This document shows, piece by piece, positions 15,871 to 24,350 of a stretch of DNA of 64,000 nt (its first letter is position 1; each line of letters opens with the position of its first letter). The notes beneath the pieces were generated by a model, which did no database searches, was not told the DNA's origin, and saw only the letters and a list, made by a program, of their open reading frames with translations. The position numbers and the translations under genes were made by a program. The stretch comes from Pseudomonas chlororaphis (GTDB lineage: Bacteria > Pseudomonadota > Gammaproteobacteria > Pseudomonadales > Pseudomonadaceae), in the NCBI RefSeq assembly GCF_001921865.1, contig NZ_MSCT01000019.1, positions 434,001-498,000 on the forward strand, given 5' to 3'.

Positions 15871-17355
15871 CTACGGGAACCCCAGCCCGCCGTCCTCGAT
15901 AAACCGGCTCAGCGCCAGCACATCCACCGAGCCTGGCCGGTCCTGATCGAGGAAGGCCACCTGGCTGCGCACCGCGCGGTGGATGCGGGCGCTGCCAACC
16001 CCCAACCGCAGCGTGCCACGCAGGTCGACGGCCTGGGCCGCGACGATCAGCTCGATGCTCGCCAGCCAGCCCAGGCGCTGGGTCAGTTGTCGGGTTTTCT
16101 CCACCACCGCCAAGGCCTGGCCAGCGTAGTCCTCGACCCGGTCGGCCACCGGCACGCAGACCGCCGGCAGCGGATTGGCCAGATGGCCGATCTCCGCCAA
16201 CAGCGCCGCGGCGGTACGTTGCAGGGCAGCCATGCCAACATGCCCGGGTTGCTCGATCAAGAAGCGCGGCAGCTCGCTGGACGAAGGCGACAGCAGCTTG
16301 GCGATGCGCTCGGCACTGCACGCCGCCGCCCGGCTCAGGGCCAGCCCCAGGCTTTCCCCGGCAAGGGCCAGATGGGTGCTGTCGAAATTGGCGGTGGCCA
16401 GGACTTGGCGCTCCTCGTCGATCAGCGCCGGGTTATCGGCGCCGCTGGCCAGCTCCAGTTCCAGGTGCTCGCGCAGCTGCGTCCAGGCCTGCCGCGCCGC
16501 GCCCTGGACCGCGCCGGCACAGCGAAAACTCAGCGGGTCCTGCAAACGCCGGGCGCTCTGCGGCTGCTCCAGCTCGCCGCCGGCCAGCAAGCCCAGGAGC
16601 GCCGCCGATTGCTCGGCCTGGCCGGCGGCCGGGCGCAGCCGCGAGGCCCAGGGCTGGAACGGGCTGAGGTTGGCCCGATAGCCTTCGCACGACAGCGCCA
16701 GCGCTGCCAGCAAACTGTCCAGGACACAGTCGGCTTCAGCCAGCAACAAAGCGCCCAGGCCGACGCTCGCGGCATTCGCCGAGACCAGCGCCAGGCCGTC
16801 CTTGTCCGTCAGCCGCGCCGCTGGCAAGCCATTGCGCCGCAAGGCCTCGAGGGCCGGCAACCGCTCGCCGCGCCAGTGCACCCAACCCTCGCCCACCAGC
16901 GCCAGGCTCAGGTGCGCCAACGGTGCCAGGTCGCTTTCGCCCAGGGAACCGAGCAACGGCACCTCGGGCTCGATGCCGGCGTTGAGCAAGGCCAGCAGGC
17001 TGTCGGCGCTGGCCGGGGAAATCCCCGAACGGCCCTGGGCCAGCCCGGCCAGCCGCGCGGCGATCATCGCCCGCAGCTCCTGGCCTGTGGCCAGGCGCCC
17101 GACGCCCACGGCGCGACCCAGGGGGATGCGCCGTTGCAGATCGCTGTCCGGCTGGGCCAGGGTCACGTCCACCGCCGCACCCAGACCAGTGGTCACGCCA
17201 TAGATCGAATCGCCTGCGGCCATCCGCTCGCGCAACAGCCCATGACCGGCGGCGATCCGTTGTCGGGCGGCCGGGGTGAATTGCAGCGCCGCGTCCTCGC
17301 GGGCCACCCGCAGCAGGTCGGCCAGCGCCAGGCCTTCGGGCCCCAGGCCGATCAT
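15871..17355 (-). CDS. HAL/PAL-family lyase homologue lacking the MIO triad
   Basis: This 494-residue protein is a full-length histidine/phenylalanine ammonia-lyase homologue. YGVTTG (Tyr52), LQRRIPLGRAVGVG, QDPLSFRC (residues 272-279, with Arg278) and VEDYAG are kept. The segment that normally reads GSVGASGDLAPLAH, whose Ala-Ser-Gly cyclises to MIO, here reads GSLGESDLAPLAH (residues 136-149): one residue shorter, without Ala or Gly. The Asn of the NGT motif is also changed (LVSAN). The enzyme should therefore not eliminate ammonia by the MIO route. MIO-less members such as ergothionase instead expel trimethylamine from a betaine, which fits the betaine-type binding protein in this operon. 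Substrate is inference. The gene overlaps or abuts the upstream OCD-family gene by 4 bp. Confidence 0.85.
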   Translation of the reverse strand: MIGLGPEGLALADLLRVAREDAALQFTPAARQRIAAGHGLLRERMAAGDSIYGVTTGLGAAVDVTLAQPDSDLQRRIPLGRAVGVGRLATGQELRAMIAARLAGLAQGRSGISPASADSLLALLNAGIEPEVPLLGSLGESDLAPLAHLSLALVGEGWVHWRGERLPALEALRRNGLPAARLTDKDGLALVSANAASVGLGALLLAEADCVLDSLLAALALSCEGYRANLSPFQPWASRLRPAAGQAEQSAALLGLLAGGELEQPQSARRLQDPLSFRCAGAVQGAARQAWTQLREHLELELASGADNPALIDEERQVLATANFDSTHLALAGESLGLALSRAAACSAERIAKLLSPSSSELPRFLIEQPGHVGMAALQRTAAALLAEIGHLANPLPAVCVPVADRVEDYAGQALAVVEKTRQLTQRLGWLASIELIVAAQAVDLRGTLRLGVGSARIHRAVRSQVAFLDQDRPGSVDVLALSRFIEDGGLGFP

Positions 17356-18356
17356 GCGAAACGCAGCCGCTGGCCAATGCCCAGGCGCCGGGCCTTTTGC
17401 AGCAGCGCGTGGCCCAGGGCGATATCGCTGAGGCTCAGGCCGCGGTGCCAGAACAGGATGGTTTCATCGGCGCTCTGCCGGCCGCTGCGCACGCCGGCGA
17501 CGATCTGCCCAAGCTCGGCGTGCAGGGTCCGTTCGCTGAGTTTGCCGGCCTCGACGTGGGCCCGCAGCGCACCGAACATCCCACCCTTGCACTGGCCCCA
17601 GTCGTCCACCACCAGTTTGTCCATGATGTCGGTCAGCGACAGCTGCACCGCGCTCATGGTGCCGTAGGGCACGACAAAGGCCCCCGGCTTGATCCACTCG
17701 GTGCGCAGCAACGGCTCGGGCTGGTTCAGCCGCGACGCCTCGACCACGATGTCGGCGCCGCGCACCGCGCTCTCCCAGTCGTGGGTGACGACCACCGGCT
17801 TGCCGAGGTCGCGGCGCAGGCGCTCGGCGAAGGCCTCGCGGCTGTCCTCGCGGCGCGAGTGCACGCGGATTTCCTCGAAGTCGAACAGATGGTCCAAGAG
17901 CCGCACGTTCCAGTACGCCGTGCCGCGGGCGCCGATATGGGCCAGCACCTTGCTGTCGGGGCGGGCCAGGTACTTGGCGCCGAGGGCGGTGATCGCGCCG
18001 GTGCGCATGTCGGTGATCGCCGAAGCATCGAGGATCGCCTGGGGTACCCCGGTGGCCGGGTCCAGCAGGTTGAGGATCGCCAATTCCGACGGCAGGCCCA
18101 GTCGGTAGTTGTCGACGAAATCGCCCACCACCTTGACCCCGGCGCGGCCGATATCGCCGCCCAGCACGCCGCGCAGCACGTTGAAATGGCCGTTGATGGC
18201 GCCGCCGGGAATCAGGTGGGTGCGCGGTTCGATCACCGCCTCGCCCTGGCCCTGGATCGCCAGGCTGGCTTCGATGGCGGCGAGGATCTCGTCATTGTCC
18301 AGGGCCAGCTCGGCGATGTCCGGGCCGTTGAGAAAATCGATGTAGATCGGGCGCAT
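17352..18356 (-). CDS. Ornithine cyclodeaminase / mu-crystallin family protein
   Basis: This 334-residue protein (ATG at 18356) has the OCD/mu-crystallin layout: RTHLIPGGAINGHFNVLRG at the substrate site, VVGDFVDNYRLGLPSELAILNL, and the Rossmann part starting at AKYLARPDSKVLAHIGARGT. The nucleotide loop reads HIGARG instead of the common GxGxQA, so cofactor use could differ. Family members include ornithine cyclodeaminase, alanine dehydrogenase, ketimine reductases and opine-type synthases. The reaction is unknown here. A GTG at 18365 overlapping the upstream stop (GTGA) is an alternative start. The lyase downstream overlaps by 4 bp, so the two are translationally coupled. Confidence 0.82.
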   Translation of the reverse strand: MRPIYIDFLNGPDIAELALDNDEILAAIEASLAIQGQGEAVIEPRTHLIPGGAINGHFNVLRGVLGGDIGRAGVKVVGDFVDNYRLGLPSELAILNLLDPATGVPQAILDASAITDMRTGAITALGAKYLARPDSKVLAHIGARGTAYWNVRLLDHLFDFEEIRVHSRREDSREAFAERLRRDLGKPVVVTHDWESAVRGADIVVEASRLNQPEPLLRTEWIKPGAFVVPYGTMSAVQLSLTDIMDKLVVDDWGQCKGGMFGALRAHVEAGKLSERTLHAELGQIVAGVRSGRQSADETILFWHRGLSLSDIALGHALLQKARRLGIGQRLRFA

Positions 18357-18361
18357 GGCAG

Positions 18362-19288
18362 TCACTCGCTCTTGAACACGGCCTGGTCGATCCGCACCGC
18401 CTTGGGGATCAGCCGGTTGGCCAGGAACAGGTCGGCGGTGCGTTGCTGGCTGGCGACGACCCGGGCGTCGATGCCTTGCAGCGGCGCCTGGGAACGATGG
18501 CTGAAGTAGCGCTCCACCACCGGCCGTTGCAGACCGAGAATCCGCGTCATGCTGTCGATGCTGGCGTCGCGCTGGTCGAAGGACAGCTGCTGGGCCGCGC
18601 CGAACGCCTTGAGGATCGGCGCCACAGCGGCGCCGTGCTGGCGCACGAAAGCGCCGCTGGCGATATAGAAACTGCCGCCGGAATCCAGGCCCTGGCCGTC
18701 GCTGAGCAGGCGCGCGCTACCGTCGAGCAGGGCCGCCGAGTAGTACGGGTCCCAGATCACCCAGGCATCCAGCTTGCCTTGCTCGAACGCTGCGCGGGCG
18801 TCGGCCGGCGACAGGTACACCAGGTTCACGTCGGCGAGTTTCAGGCCGGCTCGCGCCAGGCTCTTGAGGAAGAAATTGTGCGCGCTGGAGCCCTTGAGCA
18901 GCGCCACCCGCTTGCCCTTGAGGTCGGCCAGCCCCTGCGCCTGGCTGGCGCCGGGCACCAGGATGGCCTCGGTCTTGCCATCGCTGGGCTCGACGCCGAT
19001 GTATTGCAGGTCAATGCCCGCGGCCTGGGCGAAGATCGGCGGGATGTCGCCGATATTGCCCACGTCCACGCTGCCGCCGTTCAGCGCCTCGATCAACTGC
19101 GGGCCGCCGGGGAACTCGATCCATTGCACCTGGGTGCCGGGCAAGGCCTGCTCCAGCAACTGGTGCTCGCGGGCCAGGACCATGCTCACCGAGCTTTTCT
19201 GGTAGCCGATGCGCAACGTCCCGGGCTCCCCGGCCTGGGCCAGAGACGCGGCGAGCGTGAACAACAAAACAACAAGACCCTTGAACAT
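18362..19288 (-). CDS. ABC-type substrate-binding protein, aliphatic sulfonate (SsuA) type
   Basis: This 308-residue exported protein has a signal peptide (MFKGLVVLLFTLAASLAQA) and the NMT1/SsuA fold: LRIGYQKSSVSMVLAREHQL, EFPGGPQLIEALNGGSVDVG, NIGDIPPIFAQAAGIDLQY. These match SsuA, which binds alkanesulfonates in the periplasm. No matching permease or ATPase gene lies in this cluster, so it must use a transporter encoded elsewhere or serve another role. The start at 19288 is set by the signal peptide. A REP pair separates it from the next gene upstream. Confidence 0.88.
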   Translation of the reverse strand: MFKGLVVLLFTLAASLAQAGEPGTLRIGYQKSSVSMVLAREHQLLEQALPGTQVQWIEFPGGPQLIEALNGGSVDVGNIGDIPPIFAQAAGIDLQYIGVEPSDGKTEAILVPGASQAQGLADLKGKRVALLKGSSAHNFFLKSLARAGLKLADVNLVYLSPADARAAFEQGKLDAWVIWDPYYSAALLDGSARLLSDGQGLDSGGSFYIASGAFVRQHGAAVAPILKAFGAAQQLSFDQRDASIDSMTRILGLQRPVVERYFSHRSQAPLQGIDARVVASQQRTADLFLANRLIPKAVRIDQAVFKSE

Positions 19289-19324
19289 CGATGACTCCCA
19301 AACGAATTGAAAACACACGGCCTC

Positions 19325-19405
19325 TGTAGGAGCGAGGCTTGCCCGCGATAGCGATTTGCCTGGCGCACTGCGTCGCCTGCATCGCCGGCAAGCCTGGCTC
19401 CTACC
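19325..19405. repeat. REP pair inside the lyase-receptor cluster
   Basis: TGTAGGAGCGAGGCTTGCCC and a facing ATCGCCGGCAAGCCTGGCTC copy form an inverted pair between the two binding-protein genes. It could act as an mRNA 3'-end stabiliser in the operon. Confidence 0.85.
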
Positions 19406-19448
19406 AAAGCCGAGCCACGCCGGTTGTGGAAGCCGGCCTGGCTGCTGG

Positions 19449-20462
19449 TTACAGGGCGGCGCTGACGCGGCTGGCGATATCGGCCGGCAGCCAGCCCTGC
19501 CACACCTGCGGCTGTTCGCGCAGGAACGCTTCGGCGACCTGGCGCGGCGGCTGGCGGGTTTCGCTCATCTGGCCCAGGGTGCGGTTCAGCAGGTCGATTG
19601 GCAGGTCGACTTTTTCAAAGAAACTCACCAGTTCCGGGTACTGCGCCTTGAACGGCGCGGACACGCCGATGGCCAAGTGCGCCGGCATCGAGCGAGTGCC
19701 TCGCGGCTGGGGGTTGCCGGCGTCGGCCAGGGTCTTCCAGGCCTCGGCATCGAAGGCCGGCTCTTCCAGCTTCACCAGCTTGAACTTGCCCAGCAGCGGG
19801 GTCGGCGACCAGTAGTAGAACAGCACCGGTTTGCCGCGGCGGATCGACGAGCTGACCTCGGCGTCCAGGGCCGCGCCGGAACCGGTGCGAAAGTTCACGA
19901 AGCTGTCGCTCAAGCCATACGCCTTGAGCTTCTGGCTGTTGACGATCTCCGAGGTCCAGCCGGTGGGGCTGTTGAGAAAACGCCCGCGGCCCGGGTCTTC
20001 CGGGTCGCGGAACACCTCCTTGTAGCGCGCCAGGTCGGCCACCGACTTCAGCTCGGGGGCCAGTGCCTTGATGCCGCGCTCGGGGTCGCCCTTGATCACG
20101 TACTCCGGCACCCACCAGCCCTCGGTGGCGCCCTTGACCGTGTCGCCCAGGCCGAACACCTTGCCCTCGGCTTCGGCCTTGACCCAGGCCGGACTGCGCC
20201 CGGCCCACTCTTCGCCGATCACCTGGATATCGTTCTTGGCCAGCGCCGCTTCCAGGCTCACGGTGCTGCCGGGCAAGGTCTCGGTCGGGTAGCCGTAACC
20301 TTTCTCGACGATCAGCCGCAGCACCTCGGTGATCAGGCTGCCGCTTTCCCAGGTGATGTCGCCGAACTGGATCGGCGCCGGTTTGTCTGCCGCCGGCGCC
20401 TGTTGGGCCAACAGGCTGAAGGTCAGCAACGAGGTGCCGAGCAGGTGTTTGATGATGTTCAT
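19449..20462 (-). CDS. ABC-type substrate-binding protein, glycine betaine (OpuAC/ProX) type
   Basis: This 337-residue exported protein has a signal peptide (MNIIKHLLGTSLLTFSLLAQ, then QAPA) and the OpuAC fold: PIQFGDITWESGSLITEVLR, a VKGATEGWWVPEYVIKGD hinge, then GSGAALDAEVSSSIRRG and VLFYYWSPTPLLGKFKL. Trp residues such as W in GWWVP and YYWSP are typical of the aromatic box that holds quaternary ammonium ligands in this family. No permease or ATPase partner is adjacent. It lies 66 bp downstream of the TonB-dependent receptor, so it may pick up what the receptor imports. Confidence 0.9.
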   Translation of the reverse strand: MNIIKHLLGTSLLTFSLLAQQAPAADKPAPIQFGDITWESGSLITEVLRLIVEKGYGYPTETLPGSTVSLEAALAKNDIQVIGEEWAGRSPAWVKAEAEGKVFGLGDTVKGATEGWWVPEYVIKGDPERGIKALAPELKSVADLARYKEVFRDPEDPGRGRFLNSPTGWTSEIVNSQKLKAYGLSDSFVNFRTGSGAALDAEVSSSIRRGKPVLFYYWSPTPLLGKFKLVKLEEPAFDAEAWKTLADAGNPQPRGTRSMPAHLAIGVSAPFKAQYPELVSFFEKVDLPIDLLNRTLGQMSETRQPPRQVAEAFLREQPQVWQGWLPADIASRVSAAL

Positions 20463-20528
20463 GGTGAACCTCTTGCGGGTCGTTCAGGGGCGGCTGGCGC
20501 CGCTGCGCTCAAGGCAGCGGCGCCAGGG

Positions 20529-23180
20529 TCAGAAGTCGTAGGTGAGCTTGGTGTAGTAGAAGGCCCCCTCCGGTGCCGCCGGCGACAGGTAGCTGTACTG
20601 CTGGCCCGGGGTCTGGCGCAGGCGGCTGTTGAAATCGTCGGGCTTGCTGTCGAACAGGTTGTTGGCGCCCACCGACAGCCGCAGCTGGCGGTTGAAGGCG
20701 TAGTTGACGTCCAGGTCGGTGATCCACTGCGCGGCGAAGGTCTGGTCGTACTGCGCGTTGGCCGCCGAGGCCGCGTATTTGCGGTACTCGCCGTAGCGGG
20801 TCTCGGACAGCGCGACGGTCCAGGGCCCGTAGCGATGGATCGCCCCCAGCACCAGCTTGTCTTCGGGGTAGCCGTGTTCGAGGAAGCCCTGGGCCTCGCG
20901 GGTCAGCACGTCGAAGCCGAACGGGTTGGAATGGATCTTCTCGATGGTGGTGCGCGCCTTGGTGTAGCCGGCCGACAGGCTCAGGGCGCCAAAGCGCTGC
21001 AGGTCGAGGTTGTACTTGCCGACCACGTCGACGCCGCGGGTGCGGGTGTCGGCGGCGTTGGTCATGAACTGCGCCCAGGTGTACTGGCCGAACCCGGCCT
21101 CGCTGAGAATCCGCTCGGCGTCCGGCCCGGAAATGCCGCCGCTGTAGAGCAGCCGGTCGCGGATCGAGATCTGGTAGGCGTCGATGGTCAGCGACGCCTG
21201 CTCGCTCGGCCGCAGCACCAGGCCCAGGGAATAGTTGGTGGACTTCTCCGGTTTCAGCGGCTGCGCGCCCAGGGCCCGGGCCGCCGGGTGGTCGGCGGGG
21301 AGCATGCGGGTCAGCACCGGGTTGCCGTTGATATCGACGTTGGTGGTGGTGGTCCAGGAAGTGCCGATCTGCCCCAGGGTCGGCGCGCGGTAGGCGTTGT
21401 TGACCGTGGCCCGCAGGCCCACCTGCGGGGTGAAGTCGTAGCGCGCCGAGAGCTTGCCGGTGGTGGCCGAGCCGAAGTCGGAATAGTGCTCGGTGCGCCC
21501 GGCGAGGCCGAGCTGGAATTTGTCGGTGACCTGGTTTTCCAGGCCGAAATACAGCCCGCCGACATGCCGCTTGTAGGTCCCGGCGTCGTCCGGGGTCAGG
21601 CCGGACGCCTGCACCGCCCCCACTTGCACGCCGTCGATGCCGCCGAAGGAATAGGAGGCGTAGTCGCCCTCTTCCAGCCGGTACTGCTCGTCGCGGTAGG
21701 CCACCCCCGCCGAGACGGTGAGCGGGTGCGTCGACCAGGCGACGTCCAGGTCCTTGGCGTAATCCAGGGTCAGGTTGGTCTGTTCGTTGACCAGCGTGGC
21801 CACGTCGAACTTGGTCGGGCTGTTGGCGCCGTAGCTCGGGTTGACCGTGTTGAAAGCCAGCTCGTCGTGCTTATCGCGCCCGTAAGTGGCGCTGAGGTCG
21901 AAGCGCCCGATGCTCTCGTCCTCGTAGCGGCTGCCCACGGTCAGCGCGCCGTCCTCGTAGCGGTAGCGGTACTTGGGAATGGTGCCGTTGGGGTAGATCG
22001 CGGCGACGTTGTTGGGGTTGCTGGCCAGCAGCGGCGGCGTGTTGTTGACCGACTTGTCCTGGCCGAAGGTGGCGAAGCTGTAGAGCCGCCATTGATCGCT
22101 GAGGCCGACTTCGGCGTTGGCCGCCAGGTTGTATTTGTCGCGCCCGGCGCCGCCCCAGCGCGGGTCCTGCCACTGGCCGCCGGCTTCGTATTTATCGCCG
22201 ATGTCCGTGGGTTTGTTGTTCAGGCCATTGAAGCTCAGGGTCAGGAAGCCGTCCCCCGGCAGGCCCAGGCCGTACCAGCCGTCGGCGCTCTTGCTGAAGC
22301 CGTCGCCCTGGGCGTACTGGCCCAGTTGGGTGTTGAGCTGGCCGCCGCTGTCGCGCTCCTTGAGCACGATATTCACCACCCCCGCCACCGCGTCGGAGCC
22401 GTACTGCGCCGAGGCGCCGTCGCGCAGCACTTCGACATGGTCGATGGCGCTGATGGGGATCATGTCCAGGTCCACCGGCTGCGCGCCAATGAACGGCACG
22501 CCGCCGGAGATGTTGACCACCGCCGAGGCATGCCGGCGCTTGCCGTTGATCAGCACCAGGGTCTGGTCCGGCGACAGGCCGCGCAGGGACGCGCCCTTGG
22601 GGTTCTGCCCGCGGGTGGCGCTCTGGTTCTGCGGAAAGTTGAACGACGGCAGCAACTGGAACAGCGCCTGGTTGAGGCTGGTGGCGCCGGTCTGCACCAG
22701 CTCCTGGCTGTTGATCACGTCCACCGGCGCGCTGCTGGTCAGGGCCGTGGCGTCGTTGCGCCGGGTGCCGATGGCCACCACCCGGTCGAGGGTCGGGACC
22801 GCGGCGTCGCTGAGCTGGGCCTTGGCCTTGCTGCCGGTCGCGCTCGACGCCGGCGGGCCTTCCTTGATGATGAAGGCGCCGTCCGGGCTGACCTGCACTT
22901 GCAGGCCAGTGCCGCGCAAGGCCGCCGTCACCGCCTGCTCGGCGGACAGCGAACCGTCGACCGTGGCCGACGAATAACGGCCCAGTTGCGGGGTAAAGGA
23001 AATCACCTGGCCGCTCTGGCGGCTGATGTTCAACAGCACCTCGTCCAGCGGGCCGGGCGCCAGATGGTACTGCTGGCGGGCTTCTTCGACCCCCTGGGCA
23101 ACGCTGAAAAACACGGCGGCCAAGGGGCCGACGGCCAGGGCCAGGCGCGAACGCCGCTGCACGGTTGTGGATGTACGCAA
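20529..23180 (-). CDS. TonB-dependent receptor with N-terminal signalling (STN) domain
   Basis: About 883 residues. The start used is a TTG at 23180 preceded by GGGGGAAG. The first 30 residues form a signal sequence (SRLALAVGPLAAVFFSVAQG). An STN domain follows (QYHLAPGPLDEVLLNISRQS), then a plug (VINSQELVQTGATSLNQAL, LVLINGKRRHASAV, IDHVEVLRDGASAQYGSDAV) and a 22-strand barrel ending YYTKLTYDF. The STN domain passes a ligand signal to a FecR protein, here encoded next door. The ligand is unknown. The downstream betaine- and sulfonate-type binding proteins make a sulfur- or betaine-containing molecule more likely than a siderophore. No ATG gives a sensible signal peptide. Confidence 0.9.
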   Translation of the reverse strand: MRTSTTVQRRSRLALAVGPLAAVFFSVAQGVEEARQQYHLAPGPLDEVLLNISRQSGQVISFTPQLGRYSSATVDGSLSAEQAVTAALRGTGLQVQVSPDGAFIIKEGPPASSATGSKAKAQLSDAAVPTLDRVVAIGTRRNDATALTSSAPVDVINSQELVQTGATSLNQALFQLLPSFNFPQNQSATRGQNPKGASLRGLSPDQTLVLINGKRRHASAVVNISGGVPFIGAQPVDLDMIPISAIDHVEVLRDGASAQYGSDAVAGVVNIVLKERDSGGQLNTQLGQYAQGDGFSKSADGWYGLGLPGDGFLTLSFNGLNNKPTDIGDKYEAGGQWQDPRWGGAGRDKYNLAANAEVGLSDQWRLYSFATFGQDKSVNNTPPLLASNPNNVAAIYPNGTIPKYRYRYEDGALTVGSRYEDESIGRFDLSATYGRDKHDELAFNTVNPSYGANSPTKFDVATLVNEQTNLTLDYAKDLDVAWSTHPLTVSAGVAYRDEQYRLEEGDYASYSFGGIDGVQVGAVQASGLTPDDAGTYKRHVGGLYFGLENQVTDKFQLGLAGRTEHYSDFGSATTGKLSARYDFTPQVGLRATVNNAYRAPTLGQIGTSWTTTTNVDINGNPVLTRMLPADHPAARALGAQPLKPEKSTNYSLGLVLRPSEQASLTIDAYQISIRDRLLYSGGISGPDAERILSEAGFGQYTWAQFMTNAADTRTRGVDVVGKYNLDLQRFGALSLSAGYTKARTTIEKIHSNPFGFDVLTREAQGFLEHGYPEDKLVLGAIHRYGPWTVALSETRYGEYRKYAASAANAQYDQTFAAQWITDLDVNYAFNRQLRLSVGANNLFDSKPDDFNSRLRQTPGQQYSYLSPAAPEGAFYYTKLTYDF

Positions 23181-23297
23181 AATGACTTCCCCCAGAGAAA
23201 TCCAACGACGCTGCTCCCCGCAGCGTTTACGGGAGTGATGTGCAACGGCCGGGGGAAAACTTGCAGATCGTTTGGTTATGGTCTTAGAACCCACGAA

Positions 23298-23366
23298 CAC
23301 GCTCGCGATGGCGCCTTGCCGGATGCACCGCGGCGCCTGGATCGCCAGCAAGCTGGCTCCTGCAGG
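23298..23366. repeat. Degenerate REP pair between receptor and FecR genes
   Basis: A degraded REP arm (CACGCTCGCGATGGCG) faces a clearer one (ATCGCCAGCAAGCTGGCTCC, then TGCAGG) inside the 209-bp gap between the anti-sigma gene and the receptor gene. It could lower read-through into the receptor. Confidence 0.7.
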
Positions 23367-23389
23367 GGTTGTGTGGGGTCGCATGGTTC

Positions 23390-24349
23390 TCATGCGGCAC
23401 TCAGGGTCACCCACAGCTCGGTGTGGCGGGTGATGCGGATCGGCAGGGTACGGGCCAGGCTGTCGAGGATCTGCTGCGGGTTGTCCAGGCGAAACAGGCC
23501 GCTGACCCGCAGCCCGGCGATGGCCGGGTCCAGGCGCAAAACCCCGCGCCGATACGGGCGCAACGCCTCGACCACCTCCGACAACGGCGTGTCGCGCAGT
23601 TCCAGCAAGCCCTCGACCCAGGCCGTGGCGCTGCTGCGGCTCGGACGCACCGGGCCGAAACGGAAAGCGTCGTAGGCCACCTCGTGGCCGCCGGGCAATT
23701 GCAGGCGCTCGCCGCCGCGCCGGACGATGTCCAACGGGCCGTCGAGCGCCACGGCCTGCCCCTGGCCGTCACGTTCGCGCAGCAGCAGGCGTTTGCCGCC
23801 AACCTGGATTCGCGCCTGTGCGGTGTGGATGAAAAACGGCCGGGACGGATCGCTGGCCAGGCTCAACAACAGCTCGCCATCCAGCAGTTGCAGGACCCGG
23901 CGCTGCCGATCGAAATCGATGTTCGCCGCGCTCTGGGCGTTCAGGCGCAGTTCGCTGCCGTCCGGCAGGGTCAGCGACTGGCGCTGGCCCGTGGTGGTGC
24001 GCAGGTCCGCGGTCAACTCGGCCAGAGGCACGCCGCGCTGGCTGACCAGCGCGCCGGCCCCCAACGCCACCCCGGCGCCGAGCAAGGCGCGCTGCAGCAC
24101 TTTGCGTCGGCTGCTCGGCGCGTTCAGCGCCCGCTGCAAGAGTTCGCCGCCAACGCCCTGGGCAATCGGCACCTGGAACACCCCGAGGCGGGTTTCCAAC
24201 TGCCGACACAGTTGTTCGTGCCGCGGGTCTTCGCCGCGCCAACGCTGGTAAGCCCGGCGCTCGGCCTCGCTGGCCTGCCCCGAATTCATCAGGACCCACC
24301 AGCCAGTGGCGGCGTCGATCAGGTGCTCCTGACTCGGTTCGCGGTTCAT
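23390..24349 (-). CDS. FecR-family anti-sigma / sigma regulator
   Basis: This 319-residue inner-membrane regulator has an N-terminal DUF4880 domain (ATGWWVLMNSGQASEAERRA, YQRWRGEDPRHEQL) that holds the ECF sigma factor. A membrane helix follows near residues 85-105 (LLGAGVALGAGALV), then the periplasmic FecR domain (GQRQSLTLPDGSELRLNAQS) and a C-terminal secretin-like part (RYQPYRRGVLRLD-like stretch). It binds the STN domain of the receptor and frees the sigma factor when ligand is present. It starts 1 bp after the sigma-factor stop, so the two are coupled. Confidence 0.92.
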   Translation of the reverse strand: MNREPSQEHLIDAATGWWVLMNSGQASEAERRAYQRWRGEDPRHEQLCRQLETRLGVFQVPIAQGVGGELLQRALNAPSSRRKVLQRALLGAGVALGAGALVSQRGVPLAELTADLRTTTGQRQSLTLPDGSELRLNAQSAANIDFDRQRRVLQLLDGELLLSLASDPSRPFFIHTAQARIQVGGKRLLLRERDGQGQAVALDGPLDIVRRGGERLQLPGGHEVAYDAFRFGPVRPSRSSATAWVEGLLELRDTPLSEVVEALRPYRRGVLRLDPAIAGLRVSGLFRLDNPQQILDSLARTLPIRITRHTELWVTLSAA

Positions 24350-24350
24350 C

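Noticed and set aside
15871..17355. Calling the lyase hutH (histidine ammonia-lyase)
   Set aside because: The MIO-forming Ala-Ser-Gly triad is absent and no hutU, hutI or hutG gene is nearby.
20529..23414. Receptor start at the most upstream start codon of the frame (23414)
   Set aside because: The extra 78 residues are translated REP and leader sequence and would bury the signal peptide.
19356..23675. A 1439-codon plus-strand open frame
   Set aside because: It is antisense to the OpuAC-type and TonB-receptor genes, has no domain character and a composition (Gln/His/Arg/Gly-rich) typical of high-GC shadow frames.
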